From the NCBI RefSeq assembly GCF_003589595.1, contig NW_020653852.1, forward strand, positions 418,737 to 482,736: 64,000 nucleotides of DNA, written 5' to 3'. This DNA is from Hyposmocoma kahamanoa. Taxonomy: Eukaryota > Arthropoda > Insecta > Lepidoptera > Cosmopterigidae. The stretch's first letter is position 1. Each line of letters begins with the position of its first letter. A model generated the notes under the pieces. The model did not search any database. It was not told the origin of the DNA and was given only the letters and a program-made list of their open reading frames with translations. This document shows, piece by piece, positions 20,901 to 32,900 of this stretch. The position numbers and the translations under genes were made by a program.

Positions 20901-23900
20901 CGTGATAGACGGCCCAAAATTTACATTTACTAAAAAAATGCACCTCTGATGGAACAGCTTTTAATTATTAATCATAGGCTACAACGCACAGTTAAGATAT
21001 ACTATGGTGTCTCCGGAAACACTTAGCCCAGACCAATTTATAAAAGTTAAACGTTCTGAATGAGCTTGACAGAAATTCAACTCAACTCATCTGTGTCGCA
21101 AGGTTAAACTAAATTAAGTAAACACGTTCTACAACATGCGTTAAGTACTTTTTACAATATTTGCCCTGAACCTTAATCCCGCTCTACTACTATTCCATTT
21201 TGTAAAAATGTAACAAAGTGAAACTTGTATACGCTAAAAAATCCTACCAAAACTACTAGCCGCGTTGCTTTGAAATCGCCGCCTAGTTACCTAACGCGGG
21301 GCTAGCACAATACAGCTCAACTTGCGCCAGGTTTCTATGAGAGAATAGCAATATCTCGCGCTTTACGTCGCGTCGCAATCGCGCAAGTCGCTAGCCCTAC
21401 TGGTTACCTACTTACGTCGATTATCAGCATTTATTTATTTATTGAAAGATACACCATCCACTTAATACAATCTTCGAAAATAATAATTATACACACGTTT
21501 AATAATATTTTTTTTTTACCTATTAAACACGTTTAATAGGTAAATTAAATAATACACACGTTTACCATACAAGGTGCCACGTCGTTACAGTGCTAAAAAA
21601 CACATAGATAGCATGGTTGCTAAAGCCTCCAGGTCCCTCGGATTTGTCATGCGCTGTGCAAAGGATTTTACCCAAGTGAAAACTCTCAAGATATTGTACT
21701 GCTCATTTGTCCGCAGCATCTTGGAATATGCCAGCCAAATTTGGAATCCACGATACGATACTTATATTTCGCGTTTAGAAAATATTCAAAAAAAAATTAT
21801 TCGTTTTCTTTGTTACCGTACAAATGACTCTAACAATACTTTTAGCTATTACTCCCTTTGTAAGAAGCACCATCTGTTACCTCTAGTATTACGTCGTGAG
21901 ATAGGTGACTTGATGTTTCTATTAAAAATAGCATCAAGCTCCATTGACTGTCCAGAACTGCTATCTCAGTTATTGCTGAGAGTCCCCTGTAAGTCATTAA
22001 GAAATAATTCGCTATTGTATCTACCACCATCTCATACAAATTATAGACAGGACGAGTTTATGTGGCGTGCCAGCAGTAGCTTTAATGAATTGTGTAAAAT
22101 CATTAACCTAGATTTATTTAATACAAGTGTGACTTCGGCGAGGAATGCGTTGGTGAGGCATTTTTGTGACTCCTGTTGATGTTTACTTTTTAATTTTTCT
22201 CTATGTTTGTAATTGATTATTTTTTCTTTCTTGAAAATTGTGTGCTAGAACTTGAAAATCGATTGTTATTTGTGAGGACCTGTAATTGGCTTTATGTCGT
22301 TATTATTATTACTTAATTTAGTTTTAAGCTGTTGGTCTTCCTAATAAATAAATAAAAATAAAATAAAATAAAAAAAGTGTTATAATATATAAGCATTTAT
22401 CGGGAGATCGTTTATTTTTTCTGCTTCTCTCAATTGCATATTTGGAAATACACTAGTACTACAACAAAAAAGTCTGTAAAGTTATCTAACTGGGCGACGA
22501 AATACTTTCATAGATTTCTCATAGATGGCGCTGCGGCTAAAAAGTCGTTGAAAACCAAATACAAAGATCCGACAACAAGCACATAGAAAAATCGTGAGGT
22601 CCGCTGGTTTGTTCCGTGGCTTAGTTGGCATTGCGTGCCAGAGCACGGTTTGCTAGAAAACGTCATCGGTTCGAATCCAGCCGGATAAGTGTTCGAACTT
22701 TATATTAATAATTATTAATAATAATAACGCACACACTCAACATAGCCCCGCACTAGGGAAACCCTGTGTCGCGGATGCCATGGGCACATACATAGACAAC
22801 CACAAATTACACCCAAACTGACGAGAGAAATAAATGAATAGAAATATCTATATGGCCTACCATATAAATATTTCTCCCGGCCCGGGATCGAACCTGGGAC
22901 CTCTGCGTGGCGGTCTTGCATGGTAACCGTTCGGCCACGGAGGCAGTTCATTATAACAAACTAGTGGAATAATTTCACAAAAAATAATTGAATATCAATT
23001 TAATAAAAAATTAATAATACTATAACAATTTGGTAAGTGTAAAAATCAAAGACTGCGCAACAGCGAGTTTTTAGTGTACTTGTAATTGGTTAAAATGTAA
23101 TGGGAATAAATCGCAACTCGGAGGTCTGGCAGAAACCGGTCTTATTTTTGAGTAAGTATTATCTTTTAGTTGTGTCAATAACCGCCTGTTTACTTATTCA
23201 TTTTAGGTCGTGACTAACTTATAGGAACGTCTGCGGCTTTGTCCGCAAAGCGTGGGCATAACGGACTTCGTTCTCGCGAATGCGCGATCATTCGTCTCTG
23301 ATCGTTCGTGCGTTATTAGTACCGTTCCAACCCGTACAAACGCATTTAGGGCCGGTTTCCTCTAAATGAATTTGAATCGAGTTCGTCCGCGCGAACGACC
23401 GGCGCGAGCAAAGGATACAAGGTGGAGATGAGCGCGTTGCAGTGGCCGTAGTTGTGCGTGAGCAGGCACAGCGCCAGCAGCGACACGCCGCTGTGGCACC
23501 AGCACGCGTACAGCCGCTTGAACAGCTCGTGCGTGGCCTGCGGCAGCCAAAGGTCAGCGGGGCGCGGAGCGCGGAGGCCGGGGCGCGGCGGGACGCGGCC
23601 GTACCGGCTTGTCGAAGGCGCGCAGCTGCTGGCGCAGGTCGTACAGCTCGGCCGCCGTCAGCAGGATGGTGCCGAGCACGTCCACCATGGTGGCCACGAA
23701 GCGTAGGTCGCGCTCGCGCTGCAGGCAGCAGGCCAGCGCGCGGTACACCTCCTCGGCGTTCAGCAGCACGCACAGCTGCCTGCAAAGGCGGCTCGGCTCA
23801 GCGGCTCGGCGGCTCGGCCTCTAACGCCCCGCCCGCCGCCGCACCTGATGATGAAGGCGCCGCGGTCCTCGAGCAGGTTCTCGTCGGCGGCCAGCAGCCG

Positions 23901-26900
23901 CAGCAGCGCGCGCAGGAAGTTGTAGTAGTACGGGCTGGAGTCCAGGTCGCCTGCGCAACAACCGTCTCGTGACGCGGCGCCGTCTCCCCGCGCGCCGCGG
24001 AGGAACGAGCACGAGCACCCGGCCGCTGCGTGGAGCTGGAGCAGATCTCCGCCAGCACGGCGAGGCTGCGGCGCACCACGTCGTCGGCGCCGTCCGTCAG
24101 GCTGCTCACCACCACCGTGAACACCTTGTCCGTCTCCTGCAGCATCTGCGCACCGACGTCGTCGTGGAAGCACCGCACGCGCGGCGCCTTCGACCGAGGT
24201 CAACGTGCCGCGCCCTTCGAAATGCGGTTTCCCCGGCACGAGGACACCACCGTTCCTTGCCGATGTACATTACGACGTTTTAGTATGATTGCACGTGGCC
24301 AACTTGACTATAATGCAACAAACGAAACCCTCGGTCCAGAAGCCTATGTTCTTGCCACTACAGCCATGGCCGGTAAAGATTTTTTTAATTTGTAGCACGA
24401 CTTACTTCCTTACATAGTTCAAGTTCAAGCAAGGAGGTTACATACGTTCAAAATTAAAACATTCGCTTAAAATGTTATCTAAACATAAATTGAATTGCAA
24501 TTCAGCCACATACTGCTTAAACTCTTTTAAGTAGTATTAAAAATTTGTTGTAATTAAACTTAATTATTCTGTGTATAAAAATTTAGCCATTTTCTTTTAA
24601 TACTCCATCACAGCTGTATGCATCTACGGAAAGAAACCGCCTTTTGCCAAATCCATAATTATTGTCTTGAGGACCACAATTAAATGTGATGAAAAACATC
24701 GTATGTATCACGGACGGTAAAAAGAAACTCGAGTGTTAAAGCCCTCGGAATTCAGTTTCGAGCTTCTAATAGGCACCCGTTAATCATTTCCTATTCACTG
24801 TCATATTACACAATATACTATTGCAGTTTGGAAAGGTAATAAGGGCCGAATAAGAAAGACGGAGAATTCCCATCTGCAAACATTTCGACTGACCTCAGCG
24901 GGCAACTTGTTATAAAGCTGCAGTATCCAGTCGAGCGCGGCCACTTTGGTATGGACGGAGTTATGGTGCAGCATCTGGGTGAGCACCCCCACCACCGAGG
25001 CCACCCGGAGACCCTCGCCGTCCTCTTCCCCCTCGCCCTTCCGCGGCGGGTCCGGCGCGGGGGCCGCCTCCGCCACGACCAGCTTGCTCAGCTGGAAGTT
25101 GACCGTGGCCGCCGTCTCGCGGATGTCTGGCGCGCGCTAAGGAAACGTGGCGAGCGAGGGCGCGGGCGCGGGGCAATGGCAAGGATACTGTTGCGCGGGT
25201 CGTCGGCGTAGGCCAGGCACGGCAGCACGGCGGCCAGCACGCCCGACGCGAACGGCAGCAGCGCCGCGCCCGCCAGCTCCACGAACTCCTTCAGCCACGT
25301 GATCGCCGTCAGCTGCAAACAACGCCCGTGTGCACTGCGCCGCCGGCCTCGGCCGACCCTCCCGACCCTCCCGCCGCACTCACCTGCACCATCTCTTCGG
25401 GCGACTGCGCGTGCGTGATGAGGATGTTGATCATGGCCTGGAAGTCGGCGCGCGAGGGGTCCTTCTTGATGCTGCGCAGGAACTCGCTCAGCTGCACGTC
25501 GCACCTGCGAACGACGACGACTCTGTACCGAGTGGACGGATCTCAAATTTCCTGTGCCGATGCCGGTTCGGAAGAAATGTTTCCCCAGGCTCCGCTGCTC
25601 TTAGCGACTCACATCCTCCGAATCTCGGAGTTGGGGTCGTCGAGCATCTTGAAAAGGCCGTCTAGCAGCTCGGGCAGAAACTCCAGCAGATGGATGTCGG
25701 GCACGGCGTCCAGAACGGCCACCCACGACACGAGGAACTGCCGCGCGAAAGCGTTGCGCGTGTACATGCGCTCGCGCAGCAGCGGCACGAACGCCGCCAG
25801 TTCGAACGACGCGCTCTCTGTCACTATGTCCTGCGGAACCAGCGCCACTATTTATTTCATCGGATAATTTGGATTCTACCTCTTCTACAAAAGTTTGTTT
25901 AAACCATTCATGTTGTATAAAGAGATGATATTATTCTAATTTATATGTAAGTAATAGATATTTTTAAAACATGGAAAATTCAGTCCTCTCCATTAGCATC
26001 GTCACACTTAAAAGGGGCCATACCAGTGATATACTGAGTTATCGTTTTGATAAAAAGGAACAGTACATCTCTTCACAATAGACATTTAAATCAAATTATT
26101 AATATTAATACGTGTTGAGATACTGAAAAACGAATTTGAGATTAAATCCTCAGTATATGTTCATTTGCATTGAGGCAACAAAATATGTCTCTTTTTCTTT
26201 TAAAACAGGGAATTTTTGTTACTTAAAAAGGAAATTTGGATAAAAGATCCGGAAGAGACAATAAAGAGATCATGCGAGGAGAAGTAAATATTAGATATAA
26301 ACAAACAATTTATGAATACAATAATAATAATAACGCACACACTCAACATAGCCCCGCATTAGGGAAACCCTGTGTCGGGGGTGCCATGGATACACATGTA
26401 GACGACCATAAATTACACCCAAACGAGAGAAATAAATGTAGGCCATACAAATATTTCTCCCGGCCCTGGAATCGGACCTGGGACCTCTGCGTGATAATCA
26501 CAGATGGTAACCGTTCGGCCACGAAGGCAGTTAATATAAATATAGGAGATATACAACAATTTAGTTTTTAAATTATTTTGTAAAATAAATTTATATACAC
26601 TACTCCCCTAGAGTTATTGGACAATAACAAAAGATGAATAAAAGTAAGAAGAAACTTACGAGGTGAAAACAAACACAACAAATCAACAACAGCAGTAGAA
26701 CTCCTTGTGAAAGAGTTCGTCCAATAATATACTGCCACCTTACCTATTTCTGCCGCCAAGCACTAATGTAAGCATTACTGCGTTCCGGTTTTGAAGGGTA
26801 AGAGTGCTGGTGAAATTACAGGCACATGGGACTTGTCAACTTATGTCTCATGGTGATGGGCGCAGTGGCAGTGCCCCTCAGATCTTTGCAATTTAAAGCT

Positions 26901-29900
26901 CTGAATAGCACTGCAACTGTTATGGACAGGTGTGTGGCTCACCATCAGGCGCACGACTTGTTCGTCCCGTCACTTGATATAATAAAAAAAATTCAAATTT
27001 CGAAATGGTAAAATAATGTTACCTCTGTAGTCTTCAATTCAAGAAAGTTAAAGTACAAAGAATTAAATAACGTATTAGTAATTGAGTTGAACACAGCCAA
27101 CGAGTTGTAAACGTGCGTAGTTCGGCGATAACACGACGATAATGGTGAATCGGGTAATAAATATATTTTTTACTTGACACTTAGTTGCGCGTGAATCACA
27201 TGCTACGGTCGGAAAAAAGTGTTCTACGTATATAGATACACGGCTACAAGGAGCGACATAGAGTTGTTAAAACTACCAAATATTAATTAATTACTTTTTC
27301 GGATTCCGGATTTCCAGAAATGGTGTTACTTACTGCATTGTAGACAAACTACTGACCTATGAAGTCGAAGTTGAATTTTAAAGTAATTCTAATGGTGCCA
27401 TGTAAAAAACTGCCGTTCCGTCAATTGATCGTCAAGTGACCGTCAATATGCGGGCGCGGTTCAGTATCTAAAGCTAGGAAGGGGCGGAGAGTGACCATTC
27501 TCGTTACTTATTTATTCCCTGCTTTGGTAAAAGGTCAGTTATCTACTGCATTTTTTTACATGGTACCATTAGAATTACTTTTAAATCCAACTTCGACTCC
27601 TAGGTCAGTAATTTTGTCTTACGATGCAGTAAAACCATTTCCGGAAATCCGGAATTCGACAAAGTAATTAATTAGTATTTGGCGGTTTTAACAACCCTGT
27701 GACGCTCCTTGTAGCCGTGTATGTATATATGTGGAACACCTTTTTAGAATCATTGGCCATTATTTATGAATATGTTAATAAAAATAAATAAATAAAATAT
27801 TCACGGCGCATTCTTCGCTATGGTAATTTCAATAATGAAACGTGTAGCATCGACGCTACGAAGAGTCGTATGACGTATGAACAAGTGCGGTGCAGGCAAA
27901 TGCTGATCTGCGTCTTTTACACACATAAAGCTCACGCCCTTGTCTCTCAGGAGAGCAGATTCCTACGACCACTTTTGTGTGGATCTGGAAACGGTGTACG
28001 ATTAGATTATAGAGTACGACGTAAAGATATGAGACACTGCCCAAATGAGGCGCAGTAATAGCTTTCTCCCCACTATCGGCAAACATAGTGAAACCAATGA
28101 CAACGGTCGCATCACGGCCTCATAAAAATATTCACAAATGAAGGTAGAGATCTTCTAATAGAATAATCATGTTGTAGTCGGTGATTGTCGCAAGAATATT
28201 ATTAAAAACGCCTGAACCTATGCTCACATCACTGATTGGCAGCAGAAATAGGTGTGTGGTGGCAGTACTTCCCTGGGCGAACTCTTTCATAAGGAACTCT
28301 ACTGCTACTCAAACTATGCTCACAATCACAACAGCAAGTAATGATCAAAATCAGTATTTATAAAACCTGTACATTATTCGACCAATCCTGATGTACAGTT
28401 TAGAAGCCTAAACTCTTAGTAACAAAAAGGAACACGTTAAGAAAAATTCAATAGCTGGTCCCGTGGTCCACGGAGAAGATGGAAGCTGAAGGATAAGAAT
28501 AAACTTGGAAATATAGAGGGATTTAACATCTGAGTCCAACAAATAATTTGTGCACTGACGTAAATGTTTGTGGAGCGTCACTGGCATCGCTGACTTGCGA
28601 AGCTAGTAAATATGTATGTGAACGGCAACAATGGCATGAGTAGGACGCGAGACAGAACCAAGTCCTGTCTACTGCTCACAGAGGCCAAGATCTACTTTAA
28701 GTTGCTGAGCCAACGTAATAAGTTTTAAGTGATCGCACACTTGTTCGAGCCGAAAAAATCGACCGCGCCGAACGAAACAAAGTTTCTTTAGGCCTAGCAC
28801 ACCTGTTCCCTATATGTTCCCTCTGTGGTGTAACTATGTTTCATTATTATGTGAAGTGAACAATACAATAATTATGTACCTACATAGTGATGGAATTTGA
28901 TGAGGTTTTTATGTCACTTCTTTATTGATGGAAGATGAAGAAAGTGAAATACGTTTGACTTAACGTGGAAAAAGCTCTTAAGTTTCTCTCTTAGGTTTTC
29001 GAGTTCTTAAGTTTTCGTGATTGCTACACATTACAAATGAAACTATTTTTCCGGATATAAATCGAGTACATTCGTTTTTTCAAATATCTGATAACATTAT
29101 CCAAATTCGTATGGGAGTTGGGTACTTTGGGAAGTTTTCCGGCGATTCGACCGACTCGGCGATAAGACGTATGTGAGTACATTCATAACGATTTCATACA
29201 ACGAATTCTAAAATTCGATTCTTTCGGCTCGGCAAGTGTCACCTTCACGCGAAAATTGCACAGGTGCTTTCTGCGACGCTTACCTTAACAAGTCTGTCAA
29301 GCAGTTCTGCGCCCTGCTTGACCTGCGGTTCCGGGTCGGCGGCCAAGCGAGCGAGCGCGTCGAACACGAGCGGGAAGTGCGGCAGCGTGTGCTCGCGCGC
29401 GATCTTCACCACATTGAACAGCGCCTCCGCCGCTTGGTAGCGCACGCGTGACTCGCTCTCGCTGAAGCACGCCAGGATCGGGTGGATCAACTCCGGCAGA
29501 TACGCAACACAGCCCTACAGAACAGAATATCATGGATCATAACTTTATTAAAACAAATGTTTTTGATCACAACCAATACTAATTAAGGTAAAATCTATTA
29601 TTTATCAAAGAAAAAATGCTGGTCTGCCACGCAGAGGTCCCGGGTTCGATTCCCAGGCCAGGAGAAATATTTGTATGGCCTACATTTATTTCTCTCATCA
29701 GTTTGGGTGTAATTTGTGGTTGTGTATGTTTCCCTAGTGCGGGGCTGAGTGTACGCAGTATAATTATTATTATACAGTTGTAGATATTTAAAAAAAATGT
29801 TCTAAACAAAATCATTCTAAATGGAACTGGTTTTTAAAAAATAACTTTTCCCAAATACATCTAGACATCAATGCTGCTCTGATGTCATATTATTGTATTG

Positions 29901-32900
29901 CCTTTAAGTTTTACTCATCATAATACTTTCCACATAGCGTGGGTACAGTGATGTTTGAGATTTAGAAGTTACTAGAGACGTAGATATGATGTAAAAACAA
30001 CTAAATTTTGAGGTAATTTATTTTTATCACTTTCTTTCTATTTAATGTAATTTTTATATCAAATTAGTGTTGAGAAGTAATATAACAAAAGTATGTCTTT
30101 TTGTAATCTGATTGAGAGATTATTTAAAAATGTCACAGTACCCATCCTATGTGAAATGAACTATAGTTGTGCAAATTAATAATAGGGGTTAAAGTATGAA
30201 ATTGCCGATTTGTACTGAAAATCTAAATTGTTTATTTTTTAAATTTTTAACAAATTTATTTAATCAAAATAGTTGCCATTATTATCTATACATTGCTGCC
30301 ATCTAATGGGAAGGTTATTAATGCCTTTGCGATAGAACTCCGACGATCTAGACTGCACAAACTGTGTGAAAGCATTTTGTACTGCCTCCTGGGAAGAAAA
30401 CTTCTTGTCACGTAGATAATTGTCCAAATCACGAAAAAAATGGTAGTCCGTTGGAGCAAGGTCTGGTGAATTCGGAGGATGACGAATGGTTTCTAACGTC
30501 AGTTCCTGAAGGGTCAAAATGGTTTCTCGTGCTGTGTGAGGTCTCGCGTTGTCGTGGAGCAATAATGGTGAAGATCGATTCATGAGTCGGGGCTGTTTTA
30601 CTGCTAGTTTTGTCAACATGGTTCGGAGTTCGGCACAATAGACATCTGCCGTTATTGCTTGACCAGATCGGAGAAAACTATAGTGAATAACACCATGCTG
30701 AGACCACCAAACAGTTACCATTACCTTTTTATTGGTAAGTTTTGCTTTAGGACACTGTTGTGGCATTTGACCTGGGGTCAGCCATTGCATTTTTCTTTTC
30801 CGGTTATCATAAAGAATCCACTTTTCATCACATGTTACAATTCGATCCAATATTCCTTCATTTCTGTACCGGTTCAACAAGGCTACACAAGTTTCAACAC
30901 GCGTTTCTTTCTGCAGATTAGTCAAATCATGAGGCACCCATTTTTCGTATTTTTTTATTTTATTGATTTGACGCAAGTGAGTCAATATTGTGGGTAAGGT
31001 AACGTTAAACCATGCCGCTAATTCCTGGGTAGTTTGATTAGGATCGGCTTCCACTATCTCTCTTAATTCATCGTTATTCACTTGTGTGGGCGGTCTTCCT
31101 CGTGACTCGTTCTTTAAGTCGAAATTTCCATCACGAAAGCGTTTAAACCAAAATCGCACGGTGCGTTCATTAGTAGACCCCTCTCCAAACGCAGCATTGA
31201 TATTGCGGGCTGTTTCTGCCGCGTTAGTTCCGCGTCGGAACTCGTATTCAAAAATCACTCGAATTTTCGCAGTATCCATCTTTCTTGTCTAAATTGAATA
31301 ACAAAAACAATTGAAAGTCGATATTCAAATGTTTCAAATTTAAAAAAAAAAAAATCACAGAAACCATTTGAAAAAAGTTTCATTCGAAAACCTCAAACCA
31401 TGAAGATTCTATGAAAATTCAAAGAACCTATTGCAATAAAACGGCAATTTCATACTTTAACCCCTAATATATTCCCAACAAACAAGTCAAAATTATTGAT
31501 ACATGACCATTTCATTGATATGTTAAACATGTTCTACACATGCGTAGGGTAGTAGTCTAGATGTGGCATTTCACTAGAATTAAGTAATTTTGTATTGTAC
31601 TAACCATAGCACATAAGAAAAATTTACTGTATTACTAACATTATTATGGATCATTGTCCAAAATAAATAATTCTATTTAAATAAAAAAAAAAAACAATAA
31701 ATTAATAAACATTTTGTGAGAATGTAAATCTATTAGGAATGCTTTTAAGTGCAAGCAGACTCGCCTGCTGGAAAATCAAAAGGAAAGCTCTTAACTTTTT
31801 CCAGCACCTATTTATTAAATACTTTTATACAAATTTCAGAAACATTTATTGAAATTTGTTATGTAATATGTGTTGAATACAGCTATTCTTAAAACAATAA
31901 CTTTTTGTTGTGAGTATACTAGTTGCTTGATGTAAGTGTAGTAGTACATTCAAGTAAGTATGCTTGCATATGTTTATCCGTGACCCCACTTGAGTCTTAA
32001 CTGTAAAATCAGTGCTGGGAACACATTGCGATTTCCAGCAAATACTAAGTTTGTGACCCTTTTGTTACAGTGGCTGGCACCACACAAAGTATCTCTATAT
32101 ATAGTGCTCTTTTTATTATTTGTGTGAATAGTTAGTGTCTTAATTTAATATAATTTTTTTAAATACATTTTTGTTTTGCTATGTTTGTGTTTTTGTTTCA
32201 TCATTATTTATTTATATTTTACATTGAATGTTTTGACTATGTTTTGTTTTTGTTCTGTTTTTTTCTTTTCTTTTTTTTCTTTTGTGATCTCAATGTGGTA
32301 AGCAAATAAATGTACTTTCTTTCTTTCTAAATTTATAATTATTTTCTTTCCACACAACATACTTCTGCAGCTTCATTGCTGTCAATCAGGAAAGAATTTA
32401 GTAAATTAGCCTTACTTTGTTATTTACCTTACCCAGTTTGCATGAACAAAAATTAAGCTAATTTTCGTGATTAACATTATTAATTATAACTTTAGGGAAG
32501 ACTAAAAGTTTTTTTACTAATAAAACTATGAAAGTTGTAACCTTCCCCAGTCCCACAGCAACTGACGACAAACCCATAAGGGCTCCGTTCTTGACGTTGG
32601 GGCTGGTGGACGACATCAAGTCTTGACCTAACACCCGGATCAGCCGCTTGATCTGGCTCGTGTTGTTCGCATCACTGAAGTCTTTTACCATCCTGAAAAC
32701 ACGTTACACAGCACGTTCACACTTTAATGGCAGGTTTGACATATTGTATTGGACTTTGCTGACATTTTAAAAAACCAAATATATTTATAAGAATCAAACA
32801 AATAAGGAAAGTGTATAAAAAGTGTATAAATACTTTTCAATTTCTACACCGGCAAATTTCCTTTTTTCGTATATTTTTTCGCATAGCCCGCGGACGCAGG

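Noticed and set aside
22605..22690. Possible tRNA gene (TGGCTTAGTTGG ... GGTTCGAATCC)
   Set aside because: No pairing acceptor stem or credible anticodon arm, and an A/T tail follows; better explained as a SINE head.
23442..24395. Plus-strand open frames up to 176 codons
   Set aside because: They lie opposite VAC14 exons 8-11 and have Arg/Ala/Pro-rich shadow composition.
30659..31292. Plus-strand open frames of 112 and 68 codons
   Set aside because: They are antisense to the intact mariner transposase.
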